The notes under the pieces were generated by a model. That model was given only the letters and a program-made list of their open reading frames with translations. It was not told the DNA's origin and made no database searches. This document shows, piece by piece, positions 53,682-62,833 of a stretch of DNA of 64,000 nt. The translations under genes were made by a program, and so were the position numbers. The stretch comes from Stutzerimonas stutzeri RCH2. Its GTDB lineage: Bacteria; Pseudomonadota; Gammaproteobacteria; Pseudomonadales; Pseudomonadaceae. Location: NCBI RefSeq assembly GCF_000327065.1, contig NC_019936.1:4182001-4246000 (forward strand). The letters are read 5' to 3'. The number at the start of each line of letters is the position of its first letter. The first letter of the stretch is position 1.

Positions 53682-53787
53682 TGCGATGCTACACAAGCTG
53701 AAACAGGCCGAGCGACGGAAGTTACTTGGCCTTGATGGGCAACTGCCGCACCCTGTCGGCAGTCGTCCTTCCCAGCGAGGCATCCCG

Positions 53788-54777
53788 ATGCGCATCACCC
53801 TGTTCAGCAGCAAGGCCTACGACCGCGACAGCTTCCTGGCCGCCAATCAGGCGCATGGCTTCGATCTGCATTTCCTCGAGACGCGCCTCGACCCGGATAC
53901 CGCCGCCCTGGCGGCGGGCGCCGAGGTGGTCTGTCCGTTCGTCAATGACGTGCTCTCGGCCCCCGTGCTGGAGAGGCTCGCGGCCGGCGGCACGCGGCTG
54001 ATCGCGCTGCGTTCGGCCGGCTACAACCATGTCGACCTGCCGTGTGCCAAACGCCTCGGCCTGCCGGTGGTGCGGGTGCCCGCCTATTCGCCGCATGCGG
54101 TGGCGGAGCACACCGTAGCGTTGATCCTGGCGCTCAATCGGCGCCTGCCACGCGCCTACAACCGTATCCGCGAAGGCAATTTCTCGCTGCAGGGGCTGAC
54201 CGGTTTCGATCTGGTGGGCAAGCGTGTCGGCGTGGTTGGCAGCGGGCAGATCGGCGCCGTGTTCGCGCGGATCATGCTTGGTTTCGGTTGCGAGGTGCAG
54301 CTCTACGACCCCTACCCGAACCCGGAGCTGGAGCGCCTCGGCATGCGTTACGTGGCGCTCGACGAGCTGCTCGCCAGCAGTGATATCGTCAGCCTGCACT
54401 GCCCTCTCACCGCGCAGACCCACCATCTGATCAATCAGCAAAGCCTGGCGACCATGAAACCACGCGCCATGCTGATCAACACCGGCCGCGGCGCGCTGAT
54501 CGACACACCAGCACTGATCGGCGCGCTGAAAAGCGGCCAGCTCGGCTATCTGGGTCTGGATGTCTACGAGGAAGAAGCCGGGCTGTTCTTCGAGGATCAC
54601 TCCGGCCTGCCGCTGCAGGACGACGTGCTGGCGCGGCTCCTGTCGTTCCCCAACGTGATCGTCACCGCGCACCAGGCGTTTCTTACCGAGGAGGCACTAT
54701 CCGCCATCGCTGGGACCACGCTGGGCAACGTCGCGGCCTGGCAGGCCGGGCAGACCAGCAATCAGGTCAGCGACTAA
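53788..54777 (+). CDS. ldhA: D-lactate dehydrogenase (NAD+), 2-hydroxyacid family
   Basis: 329 residues from ATG 53788 with GAGG upstream. The NAD-binding motif is VGVVGSGQIGAVFARIMLGFG; catalytic Arg is in LINTGRGALIDT, Glu in LGLDVYEEEAGLFF, and His in VTAHQAFLT. LHFLETRLDPDTAALAAGAEVVCPFVND and IALRSAGYNHVDLP match the LdhA branch. Reduces pyruvate to D-lactate. Its 3' end overlaps the convergent UDG gene by 4 bases. Confidence 0.92.
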   Translation: MRITLFSSKAYDRDSFLAANQAHGFDLHFLETRLDPDTAALAAGAEVVCPFVNDVLSAPVLERLAAGGTRLIALRSAGYNHVDLPCAKRLGLPVVRVPAYSPHAVAEHTVALILALNRRLPRAYNRIREGNFSLQGLTGFDLVGKRVGVVGSGQIGAVFARIMLGFGCEVQLYDPYPNPELERLGMRYVALDELLASSDIVSLHCPLTAQTHHLINQQSLATMKPRAMLINTGRGALIDTPALIGALKSGQLGYLGLDVYEEEAGLFFEDHSGLPLQDDVLARLLSFPNVIVTAHQAFLTEEALSAIAGTTLGNVAAWQAGQTSNQVSD

Positions 54778-55457
54778 GGTTTTAGCTGCCCGTCGAGTTG
54801 GCACAGGCGCGCCTCGAGCAGTGCGGGGAAGCGCTTGAACCAGGTCTGGTTCAATGGCGAGGGATGCGGCAGCGGGTGCAAGGTGAAGCTTCGCGCATGG
54901 CCTTGCGCGTCCTGCAGCTCGACATCGAGGCTGGCCGTGAAGCGATCCTCACGCTGCCAGAAAGCCTCCAGGCGCCGGCGCTCCGCGGGCGGCTGGTCGA
55001 TGCCGAACCAGAGAAATGCCTCGCGGCCGAGCGTGACGATCTGGCGGCCGTGCCAGCTATCCACCAGCAGCTGACGCACCAGCGGATGGAAACGGCGCTT
55101 CACCGCCATCGACCAGGCCTTGTTACCAACCGGCTTGTACGGCACGGTGTTGATCCAGAAGTAGTGCCGGCCCAGCGCCCGTCCGGCCGCGAAGTCCGGC
55201 ATCTCCTCGCCATGCAGATGGCGATAGAGCACGCGCCGGACGATCTGCCCGCCAGCGCCGATGAAGGGCTCGCCATGGCGGACCTCCTCGCGGCCTGGGT
55301 CACGACCGAAAAAGCAGAGCGGCGCATCGGCATCGCCAAGCCCGATGATTGGCTCCAGTGGATCACGCTCGAATGCCTGATAGATCGGCAGATCGATGCC
55401 ATCGGTGTGCGCGGCGAGCTCGCGCAGCGCCTGGCGTATCTCGGTCGGTAGCGTCAT
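54774..55457 (-). CDS. Uracil-DNA glycosylase-superfamily protein
   Basis: 227 residues. CFFGRDPGREEVRHGEPFIGAGGQIVRRVLYR is motif A of family 4-type UDGs with an Asp/Glu pair, HYFWINTVPYKPVGNKAW follows, and HPLPHPSPLNQTWFKRFP contains the His-Pro-Ser motif B. The Cys ligands of the iron-sulfur UDG4 are not apparent, so it may be a divergent member. Probable role is removal of deaminated bases; not proven. Confidence 0.78.
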   Translation of the reverse strand: MTLPTEIRQALRELAAHTDGIDLPIYQAFERDPLEPIIGLGDADAPLCFFGRDPGREEVRHGEPFIGAGGQIVRRVLYRHLHGEEMPDFAAGRALGRHYFWINTVPYKPVGNKAWSMAVKRRFHPLVRQLLVDSWHGRQIVTLGREAFLWFGIDQPPAERRRLEAFWQREDRFTASLDVELQDAQGHARSFTLHPLPHPSPLNQTWFKRFPALLEARLCQLDGQLKP

Positions 55458-55466
55458 CGCTGCGGC

Positions 55467-56003
55467 TCAGAAGTCGCTTTCGTCGACCAGCTCGACTGCC
55501 GCGGCTTCCAGCGCATAGGCGGCATCGGCCATATCGTTGCTGACCGGCTCGATGTTCAGGCGACCGTCAACCCACAGCGGCGCGTAGATGTCCTCCAAGG
55601 CGATGCCCTTCGGGTAGCGCACCAGCACGATCTGATTCGGCGGCGGCGGCGGTACGTGGATGCAGGCCCCCGGATACGGCACCAGGAAGAATTCAGTACT
55701 GCGCCCGCGCTCGTCGCTCTCCAGCGGCACCGGATAGCCACCGAGGCGGATCTCGCGGCCGTTCAGCTCAGCGACGGTCTTGGCGGAGTACATCACCGCC
55801 GGCAACCCGGCCTCCTGCTTGAGCCCTCCCTGGTCGCTGAAGCCCAGATCCTCGGGCGTCGCGTGGTCGATCTCGGGCATTTCCTCCAGCGCCTGGCGAT
55901 CCTCGGGCGGCATCAGTTCGAGCCAGTCGAGCTCCGCCGGTGCGGCATGAACGGTGGACGCGAATGCAAGACAGCAGAACAGTGAAAGGAGGGATTTGCG
56001 CAT
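55467..56003 (-). CDS. DUF3299 exported protein
   Basis: 178 residues from ATG 56003 with signal peptide MRKSLLSLFCCLAFASTVHA. LDWLELMPPEDRQALEEMPEIDHATPED, VRLGGYPVPLE-like IRLGGYPVPLESDERGRSTEFFLVPYPGACIHVPPPPPNQIVLVRYP and PLWVDGRLNIEP are the DUF3299 core, whose Cys-containing CIHVPPPP motif is conserved. It is often near lipoprotein-release-type ABC genes elsewhere; no such gene is here. Function unknown. Confidence 0.82.
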   Translation of the reverse strand: MRKSLLSLFCCLAFASTVHAAPAELDWLELMPPEDRQALEEMPEIDHATPEDLGFSDQGGLKQEAGLPAVMYSAKTVAELNGREIRLGGYPVPLESDERGRSTEFFLVPYPGACIHVPPPPPNQIVLVRYPKGIALEDIYAPLWVDGRLNIEPVSNDMADAAYALEAAAVELVDESDF

Positions 56004-56055
56004 AGGGCAACTACATGAGAGAGAACGGGGCCGCCGGGCGCGGCCCCGCGGTGCA

Positions 56056-56307
56056 TCAATGCTTGCGACTGGTGACCATGCCGTAGATGACCAGCAGGAT
56101 GATCGCACCGACCACGGCGCCGATAAAGCCTGCGCCCTCACCCGCCTGGTAGAGGCCGAGCGCCTGGCCACCGTAGGTCGCCAGCAGCGAGCCGCCGATA
56201 CCCAGCAGGATGGTCATGATCCAGCCCATGCTGTCGTCGCCGGGTTTCAGGAAGCGTGCGATCAGGCCGACGATCAAGCCGATGATGATGGTGCCGATGA
56301 TGCCCAT
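56056..56307 (-). CDS. GlsB/YeaQ/YmgE-family membrane protein
   Basis: 83 residues from ATG 56307, GGAG upstream. Three hydrophobic segments: GIIGTIIIGLIVGLIARFL, GWIMTILLGIGGSLLATYGG and GFIGAVVGAIILLVIYGMV, with the KPGDD loop typical of the transglycosylase-associated family. Stress-linked inner-membrane protein of unknown mechanism. The hydrophobic Gly-rich pattern leaves little doubt about the family. Confidence 0.88.
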   Translation of the reverse strand: MGIIGTIIIGLIVGLIARFLKPGDDSMGWIMTILLGIGGSLLATYGGQALGLYQAGEGAGFIGAVVGAIILLVIYGMVTSRKH

Positions 56308-56391
56308 GGATAATCTCCTCAGGTCCGAAAGGTGGGTAACCAATGGACCCGAGGGCTCTGCGGCGGTTCGCCGAAGCCTGACGGCCGGGCG

Positions 56392-57477
56392 TCAGGAATG
56401 CGGGATCAGCGTCTCGACCGCGGTGATCTGACGGTCCAGCGTGGCGCGGTCAGGGCAGCGCAAGGTCGCGTGGCCGACCTTGCGTCCGGCCTTGAAGGCC
56501 TTGCCGTAGTGGTGCAGGTGGCAGTCCTGAATGGCGATCACCTTCTCCACCGGCGGCACTTCACCGATGAAGTTGAGCATCGCGCTTTCGCCCAGCTTGG
56601 CAGTCGAGCCCAGCGGCAGACCGGCGACGGCACGCAAGTGGTTCTCGAACTGGCTGCACTCGGCGCCTTCGATGGTCCAGTGCCCGGAGTTGTGCACGCG
56701 CGGCGCGATCTCGTTGGCCTTCAGGCCACCATCGACTTCGAAGAACTCGAAGGCCAGCACGCCGACATAGTCGAGTTGCTTGAGCACGCGACCGACGTAG
56801 TCCTCGGCCAGCGCCTGCAGCGGATGGTTGCTGCTGGCAACCGACAGCCGCAGGATGCCGCTCTCGTGGCTGTTGTGTACCAGCGGATAGAAGCAGGTCT
56901 CGCCATCACGCCCGCGCACGGCGATCAGCGAGACTTCGCCGGTGAAGGGTACGAAGCCCTCGAGGATGCACGGCACGCTACCCAGCTCGGCGAAGGCGTT
57001 GCTCACATCGGCCGGCTTGCGCAGCAGCTTCTGGCCCTTGCCGTCGTAACCCAGGGTGCGGGTCTTGAGCACGGCTGGCAGGCCGATGCTGGCCACCGCG
57101 GCGTCGAGGTCGGCCTGGGACTGGATATCGGCGAACTCCGGGGTGGGAATGCCGAGCTCCTTGAACATGGATTTCTCGAACCAGCGATCACGGGCGATGC
57201 GCAGCGATTCGGCGCTCGGGTAGACCGGCACGAACTGCGAGAGAAAGGCCACCGTCTCGGCCGGCACGCTCTCGAACTCGAAGGTCACCAGATCCACTTC
57301 ATCGGCCAGCCGGCGCAGGTGATCCTTGTCGTCATAGTCGGCGCGGATGTGCTCGCCGAGGGCCTGGGCGCAGGCATCCGGGGCCGGGTCGAGGAAGGCG
57401 AAGTTCATGCCCAGCGGGGTGCCCGCCAGCGCCAGCATGCGGCCGAGCTGGCCGCCACCGATCACACCAATTTTCAT
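56392..57477 (-). CDS. purK: 5-(carboxyamino)imidazole ribonucleotide synthase
   Basis: 361 residues, ATP-grasp fold. KIGVIGGGQLGRMLALAGTPLGM is the N-terminal nucleotide loop; VLKTRTLGYDGKGQKLLRKP and CILEGFVPFTGEVSLIAVRG bind ATP; LAFEFFEVDGGLKANEIAPRVHNSGHWTIEG holds the metal and substrate residues. It converts AIR, ATP and bicarbonate to N5-CAIR in purine synthesis. It follows purE by 103 bases on the same strand. Confidence 0.97.
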   Translation of the reverse strand: MKIGVIGGGQLGRMLALAGTPLGMNFAFLDPAPDACAQALGEHIRADYDDKDHLRRLADEVDLVTFEFESVPAETVAFLSQFVPVYPSAESLRIARDRWFEKSMFKELGIPTPEFADIQSQADLDAAVASIGLPAVLKTRTLGYDGKGQKLLRKPADVSNAFAELGSVPCILEGFVPFTGEVSLIAVRGRDGETCFYPLVHNSHESGILRLSVASSNHPLQALAEDYVGRVLKQLDYVGVLAFEFFEVDGGLKANEIAPRVHNSGHWTIEGAECSQFENHLRAVAGLPLGSTAKLGESAMLNFIGEVPPVEKVIAIQDCHLHHYGKAFKAGRKVGHATLRCPDRATLDRQITAVETLIPHS

Positions 57478-57580
57478 ATCAACGGCCCTTCAGTAGGCGG
57501 CAGATCAAGCGCGCGCGTTACGGCGCAGGAAAGCAAGTTTATACCCGCCAGCCGCGTCGCCGGGACTGGCGAAGGGCGGC

Positions 57581-58069
57581 TCAGAGGCGCGGGTCTGGGC
57601 AGTCCAGTACAGTCTGGGTCTGCTCGTCGCGGAATTTCTTCAACGCCTGGTGATACTCAGGGAATTCATGCCCGATGATGCTTGCCGACAGCAGCGCGGC
57701 GTTGATCGCGCCGGCCTTGCCGATGGCCAGCGTGGCAACCGGAACACCAGCCGGCATCTGCACGATCGACAAGAGCGAATCGACACCGGAGAGCATCGAC
57801 GACTGCACCGGCACGCCAAGCACCGGCAGGTGCGTCTTGGCCGCGCACATGCCCGGCAGGTGGGCAGCGCCGCCGGCGCCGGCGATGATCACACGCAGGC
57901 CGCGGGCTTCGGCCTGTTCGGCGTACTGGAAGAGCAGGTCCGGGGTGCGGTGGGCGGAAACCACCGTCACTTCGTGGGGGATGCCCAGCTTTTCCAGCAT
58001 ATCGGCGGTGTGGCTCAGGGTGGACCAGTCGGACTTGGAGCCCATGATCACGCCTACCAGTGCGCTCAT
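57581..58069 (-). CDS. purE: N5-CAIR mutase
   Basis: 162 residues from ATG 58069. [71 protein letters not shown] is the class I PurE core with the catalytic His in SAHRTP. It turns N5-CAIR into CAIR, the step after PurK. The GTG/ATG region upstream opens 5 codons earlier but lacks a better ribosome binding site. Confidence 0.97.
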   Translation of the reverse strand: MSALVGVIMGSKSDWSTLSHTADMLEKLGIPHEVTVVSAHRTPDLLFQYAEQAEARGLRVIIAGAGGAAHLPGMCAAKTHLPVLGVPVQSSMLSGVDSLLSIVQMPAGVPVATLAIGKAGAINAALLSASIIGHEFPEYHQALKKFRDEQTQTVLDCPDPRL

Positions 58070-58227
58070 CGTCGTGCCTCTCATCGGGCGCCCGCGGGCG
58101 CGTCAAGAACAACAAACCACGCAAAAGAGCGTGGCCTGGATGGTCGGCAAACGGCCTCGGCCGCTCGCGCGAAAGCCGCGCAGTATAGCGCAAGGCGTGA
58201 CCGGCCAGTACCCCAGCAGTCGGGCCG

Positions 58228-60720
58228 CTACTGCGGTTGCAGTGGCGCCACCCGCGGCAGCTCGATCCAGAAACGGCTGCCCACGCCCGGTTCGCTGTGC
58301 AGCCCCAGCTGACCGTTCATCAGCCGGGCGAACTCCAGGCACAGCGACAGACCGATACCGGTGCCCTGGATCATGCTGTTCTCGCGCCCGAGCCGCTGGA
58401 ACGGCTCGAACACCTGCGCCTGCTGCGCCTGATCGATGCCCAGGCCGGTGTCCTCGACCAGGATGCGCACATGACCGGGGCTGGTTTCGGCGCGCAGGCT
58501 GATGTGGCCGTTGGGTACGTTGTATTTCATCGCGTTGGACAGCAAGTTCAGCAGCACCTGGCGCAGGCGCCGCGGTTCGGCGAGCACCAGCAGGCCGTCG
58601 TCCGGCAGGCTCAGATCGAGTTGCAGGCCCCGCTGCTGCACTTCCAGCGCGATCAGCTCGGCGCATTCGCGCATCAGGCTGCACACATCCACCGGCTGCA
58701 GTTCCAGCTGTGGGCGCTCTTTCTGCAGACTGGACCATTCGAGGATCTCGCCCAGCAGCTGGTTGAGATGACGGCTGGCCAGAAGGATTTCATCAAGGTA
58801 CTCGGCCGCTTCGGACTGACTGCTGTCATCACAGTCCATGCGCATCAGCTGGGCGAAGCCGAGGATCGCATTGAGCGGCGTGCGCAACTCGTGGCTGATA
58901 CCCGAGAGCAGGCGTCCCTTCGCTTCACTGGCAGCCTGGGCCTGCAGCGTTGCCGCGCGCAATTCGGCCTCGACGCGCTTGAGCGCATCGATATCCACAT
59001 GAGTGCCGGCCAGCACCCGCGCCATGCCGGTTTCTGGGTCCTGCTCCAGAACGCGGCCACGGCTGAGCAGCCAGTGGTACTCGCCTAGCGCATCGGCAAA
59101 ACGGTATTCAGCTTCGTAGCGCTGCTGCAGACCCTGCTGTATCCGCTCAACCTGCGCCACCGCCTGGGGTAGGTCGTCCGGATGGATGCGCTGGCGGAAC
59201 TCGCGGTCGCTGAGCTGGCCGGTGGGCAGACCGAAGCGGCCCAGCATGCTGCCTCGCACGCGCAGCGTGTGATTGGGAATATCGTATTCCCAGAGACTCT
59301 CGGTCGCGCTCTCCAGCACCAGCTCCAGCCGCCGTTGCGCTTCCCAGCGCTCGGACTCACTGTGGGACAGACGGCTGCCGATGTCCTGAGTGTGGCGAGA
59401 CATCTCGTCGAGCTCGCGGATCTGCGCACGCACCGGCTCTGGACGCCAGCGGCCCAAGCCGATATCGCCGAGCATCCGCGAGATGCCGGCGATAGGCGCC
59501 AGCAGTGCCTGGCTAAGCTGCCGCGCGCGCAGCCACATGACGGCAAAGAAGCCGATGTAGAACAGCACCAGGCCGGCGATCAGCAGATAACCGATTTGCT
59601 GGTAGCGGCTGGCCAGGATATTGGTCTGACGAAACACCGCCGTTTCGTCCACCACCGCCAGCAGATGCCAGCCGGTCTGCGCCACGGTGGTCCAGGCCAC
59701 CAGCTGCGGGCGGCCACCGAGCATCACCTGTTGCACGCCGTTGCTGGTGCTGGAAATGGCGGCGGCCAGTTCCGCGGTTTCAGCCCGGCTGTCGAGCTGG
59801 AAATCTTCCGGCTTGAACATCTCGCTGCGGATCGCCTGCTGGTAGGAATGATCGGTCAGCTCGGCGAGGCCGAAATCATCCTCGCCCGGCTCCGGCAGCG
59901 CCATGATCGTCAGGTCATCGCTGACCAGCATGGCATAGCCACCCCAGGGCACCTGCAGCTGACCGATCTGATCGAGGATGACGCTGACGGTGATGTCGAT
60001 ACCGACCACCCCTTCGAGGAAGTCATCACGGTAGACCGGCGCAATCGCCGACATCATCCAGCCATGACCGGCCGGATCGAGGTAGACATCGGTCCACACC
60101 ACGCCGCGTGACGGGTTGTGCTCGGCGTCAGCCAGGTAATAGAAGTTGTACCGAGGAATATCCATATCCGCCGGGTACTGATCGAGGGTGAAGAACCATG
60201 GATAGATGTGGTTGAAGCTGTCCCAGCTGTTGAAATACAGGCTGGCAATCAACGGATTGCGCGCCTCGATCTCCTTCATCAACGGCTCCAGCTGGCGCAG
60301 CCTGGCGATCTTCTGCAGATCATGCTGCTCAGCCGGCGTCGCACCGGAGTAGAACACCGCTGCGCCGCCATCGTCGTCGGGGCTGTAGCGCACGCCGTCG
60401 GCGCTCAGTGCCAGCTCCGGCAGCGCGACCGGGTCGCCACCCTGCAGCGCCTGAGCAGTGAGGTTGCGATACAGCTGGGTCAGCGAGCCGACCTGGGCAA
60501 GCTGCTCGCTGATCAGGCGCGACTCCAGGCTGGCCGAGGCCTGCAGGTCATTGAGCGCGGTCTGGCGTAGATGGTCGATCTGCGCGTCGCGGATCGCGCC
60601 GTTGGTCAGCAGATAGATCGCGATCAGCGCGGTTTCCACCAAGACCAGCGGAATCAGCGCGCTGCGAACGAAGGCTCGCCAGATCCATTGACGCAAGCCG
60701 ATTGGTTTTGGGATGGGCAC
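58228..60720 (-). CDS. Cache/PAS sensor histidine kinase
   Basis: 830 residues from GTG 60720 (GGAG 8 bases ahead; TTG 60744 is the alternative). One N-terminal membrane helix (ALIPLVLVETALIAIYLLT), a large periplasmic double-Cache domain (~40-375, with YLDPAGHGWMMSAIAPVYRDDFLEGVVGIDITVS), a second helix (~380-405), and a HAMP-like linker. Then a PAS domain (~470-590), HisKA with GISHELRTPLNAILGFAQLM (His ~610) and HATPase with LLNLLSNAMKYN, DTGLGI and GTGIGLSLCLEFARLM. It has no receiver and no response-regulator gene beside it. The Cache domain suggests a small-molecule ligand. Confidence 0.92.
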   Translation of the reverse strand: MPIPKPIGLRQWIWRAFVRSALIPLVLVETALIAIYLLTNGAIRDAQIDHLRQTALNDLQASASLESRLISEQLAQVGSLTQLYRNLTAQALQGGDPVALPELALSADGVRYSPDDDGGAAVFYSGATPAEQHDLQKIARLRQLEPLMKEIEARNPLIASLYFNSWDSFNHIYPWFFTLDQYPADMDIPRYNFYYLADAEHNPSRGVVWTDVYLDPAGHGWMMSAIAPVYRDDFLEGVVGIDITVSVILDQIGQLQVPWGGYAMLVSDDLTIMALPEPGEDDFGLAELTDHSYQQAIRSEMFKPEDFQLDSRAETAELAAAISSTSNGVQQVMLGGRPQLVAWTTVAQTGWHLLAVVDETAVFRQTNILASRYQQIGYLLIAGLVLFYIGFFAVMWLRARQLSQALLAPIAGISRMLGDIGLGRWRPEPVRAQIRELDEMSRHTQDIGSRLSHSESERWEAQRRLELVLESATESLWEYDIPNHTLRVRGSMLGRFGLPTGQLSDREFRQRIHPDDLPQAVAQVERIQQGLQQRYEAEYRFADALGEYHWLLSRGRVLEQDPETGMARVLAGTHVDIDALKRVEAELRAATLQAQAASEAKGRLLSGISHELRTPLNAILGFAQLMRMDCDDSSQSEAAEYLDEILLASRHLNQLLGEILEWSSLQKERPQLELQPVDVCSLMRECAELIALEVQQRGLQLDLSLPDDGLLVLAEPRRLRQVLLNLLSNAMKYNVPNGHISLRAETSPGHVRILVEDTGLGIDQAQQAQVFEPFQRLGRENSMIQGTGIGLSLCLEFARLMNGQLGLHSEPGVGSRFWIELPRVAPLQPQ

Positions 60721-60838
60721 GATCGGGCTCCAGCAACCGCGCAAGGCACGCCATCAGCAGTAGGCGCGGCAGGGTCGCGATCATAGCACCCCAGTCGCGG
60801 CGGCAAACCATCACCTTAGCCGCATGCACCGCCGCGAT

Positions 60839-62764
60839 TCAGGAGGCGCTGGCCAGAGCGGTCGCGGCGGGCGCAGTGCGGCGACACTGCTTGGCCATGG
60901 CGGCCAGGCGTACCGCCACGTTGGGCGTGCCGTAGCCGGCGTAGCCGTTGCAGCGCTGCAGAATCTCGAAGAAGAAGCGCCCCTCGAACGGCTCGGTATA
61001 GACGTGGAACAGCTCGCCACCCTCGGCGTCGCGGTCGTACAGCACGTTGTAGCGCGCCAGTTCGGCGAGCAGCGAGTCATCGAAGTCGAAACGCGCGGCC
61101 AGATCGTCGTAATAGTTGCGCGGAATCTGCAACAGCGGCACGCCGGCCGCCTGTGCGCGGGCCACCTCGGCAAAGATGTCGTCACAGGCGAACGCCACAT
61201 GGTGCACGCCGGCGCCGCGGTAGCTGGATAGCGCCTGGGCGATCACCGTGTCGCGATCCTGCGACGTGTTCAGCGGCAGGCGGACCCGGCCGCAAGGGCT
61301 GCGCATGGCACGGCATTTCATCAGGCCATAGGGATCGGGCAGCAGCAGCTCGTCGTCGGCCTCGAAATCGAACAGGCTACGGTAGAACAGCACCCAGCTG
61401 GCCAGGCTCTCGGCCGGCAGTGCGGTGGCCATGTGATCGATCCGCTGCAGGCCGGCGCCCGCTGGGGTCACGGCGTGCAGGCGGAAATCGATATCGTAGT
61501 TGCTCTGTCCTGGCGCCCCGGATTCGAGCAGGTAGATCAGTCCGCCGTCCGGCGCGCGCACCGCCGGAATCTGCCGCTCGTTCGGCCCGATAAGCCCGCG
61601 ATAGGGCTGCCCGCCGAAGGCGCAGGCACGCGCCAGCGCCGATGCTTCGTCATCGATCTTCAGCGCCATGGCGCACACCGAAGGACCGTGTGCCTCGAAG
61701 TAGTTGTGCGCGAAGGAATAGGGTTCAGCGTTGAGCACGATGTTGATTTCGCCCTGACGAAACAGCTGCACATCTTTCGAGCGGTGCTGGCCGACGTGGG
61801 CAAAGCCGAGCTGCTGCAGCCAACTGCCGAGGCGCACCGCGTGCGGTTCGTCCACCGCGAACTCGAGAAAATCGATGCCCTCGTAGCGCGGTGCCGCTGG
61901 CGCCGTGAACAGCGACGGTACGACGGCTGCGGACGGCGCCGAAGCGCTCAGTCGCTGGCCGGTCTTTTCTTCCAGGTGCCGCAGCGCACGCAAGCCATCG
62001 GCCGCGATGCCACGCGGCGGTGCGGCACGGAAGCCGTCGTTGAATACCTCCAACGACAACGGACCGCTGTAGCCGGCCTGCAGCACCGGCGCGAGGAAGC
62101 CCGCCAGATCGAACTCGCCCTGGCCGGGGAAGCAGCGGAAATGCCGGCTCCACTCCAGCACGTCCATGGCCAGCACCGGCGCATCAGCCAGCTGCACGAA
62201 GAAGATCCGCTCACCGGGAATCTCGACGATACCGCTCGGATCGTCGCCCAGGGCCAGGGTATGGAAGCTGTCGAGAATCACGCCCAGTGCCGGATGGTCG
62301 ACCTGCTGCACCAGCGTCCAGACATCACGCCAGGTCTTCACGTGGCGACCCCAGGCCAGCGCCTCGTAGCCGACCCGCAGACCACGTGCGCCAGCCCGCT
62401 CGGCGATGAGGCCGAGGTCGCCGAGCAGCGTCTCGCGATCGCCCAGCGCATCGGCCTGCACGTTGCTGCACAACAGCATCAGCTCGGCGCCAAGTTCCTG
62501 CATCAGATCGAACTTGCGTTCGGCACGGTCGAGATTGCGCTGCAGCCGCTCGCGCGGGCAGCCCTCGAAGTCTCGGAATGGCTGGAACAGCGTCACGGCC
62601 AGCCCCAGCTCCTCGCAGCGCCGGCGGACGTCCAGCGGGCTGCCGGAGTGGTACAGCAGATCGTTCTCGAACAGTTCGATACCGTCGAACCCCGCGGCCG
62701 CTGCGGCCTCGAGCTTTTCCGGCAGAGTACCGCTGAGAGACACGGTGGCGATGGAGCGCTTCAT
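60839..62764 (-). CDS. quiC: 3-dehydroshikimate dehydratase (QuiC-type, fused to HPPD-like domain)
   Basis: 641 residues. The N-terminal TIM-barrel (~1-270: RSIATVSLSGTLPEKLEAAAAAGFDGIELFENDLLYHSG, LGVILDSFHTLALGDDPSGI, PLSLEVFNDGFR) is the AP-endonuclease-type sugar isomerase fold that dehydrates 3-dehydroshikimate to protocatechuate. The C-terminal half (~295-625: LQRIDHMATALPAESLASWVLFYRSLFDF, GVHHVAFACDDIFAEVARAQ, EPFEGRFFFEILQRC) is a vicinal-oxygen-chelate domain like hydroxyphenylpyruvate dioxygenase. This is the Pseudomonas QuiC1 arrangement, used in quinate/shikimate catabolism. It lies 69 bases after an NRPS-like gene on the same strand. Confidence 0.9.
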   Translation of the reverse strand: MKRSIATVSLSGTLPEKLEAAAAAGFDGIELFENDLLYHSGSPLDVRRRCEELGLAVTLFQPFRDFEGCPRERLQRNLDRAERKFDLMQELGAELMLLCSNVQADALGDRETLLGDLGLIAERAGARGLRVGYEALAWGRHVKTWRDVWTLVQQVDHPALGVILDSFHTLALGDDPSGIVEIPGERIFFVQLADAPVLAMDVLEWSRHFRCFPGQGEFDLAGFLAPVLQAGYSGPLSLEVFNDGFRAAPPRGIAADGLRALRHLEEKTGQRLSASAPSAAVVPSLFTAPAAPRYEGIDFLEFAVDEPHAVRLGSWLQQLGFAHVGQHRSKDVQLFRQGEINIVLNAEPYSFAHNYFEAHGPSVCAMALKIDDEASALARACAFGGQPYRGLIGPNERQIPAVRAPDGGLIYLLESGAPGQSNYDIDFRLHAVTPAGAGLQRIDHMATALPAESLASWVLFYRSLFDFEADDELLLPDPYGLMKCRAMRSPCGRVRLPLNTSQDRDTVIAQALSSYRGAGVHHVAFACDDIFAEVARAQAAGVPLLQIPRNYYDDLAARFDFDDSLLAELARYNVLYDRDAEGGELFHVYTEPFEGRFFFEILQRCNGYAGYGTPNVAVRLAAMAKQCRRTAPAATALASAS

Positions 62765-62833
62765 GCGGTTAATCCTGTTACCGGGGGCTTCGGCCGTGCA
62801 GGCCGCCGACGGATATGCGAGGCCAGGGTCATG

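Noticed and set aside
53686..53787. Longer ldhA start at ATG 53686
   Set aside because: The 34 extra residues are not part of the D-lactate dehydrogenase fold, and ATG 53788 has its own GAGG.
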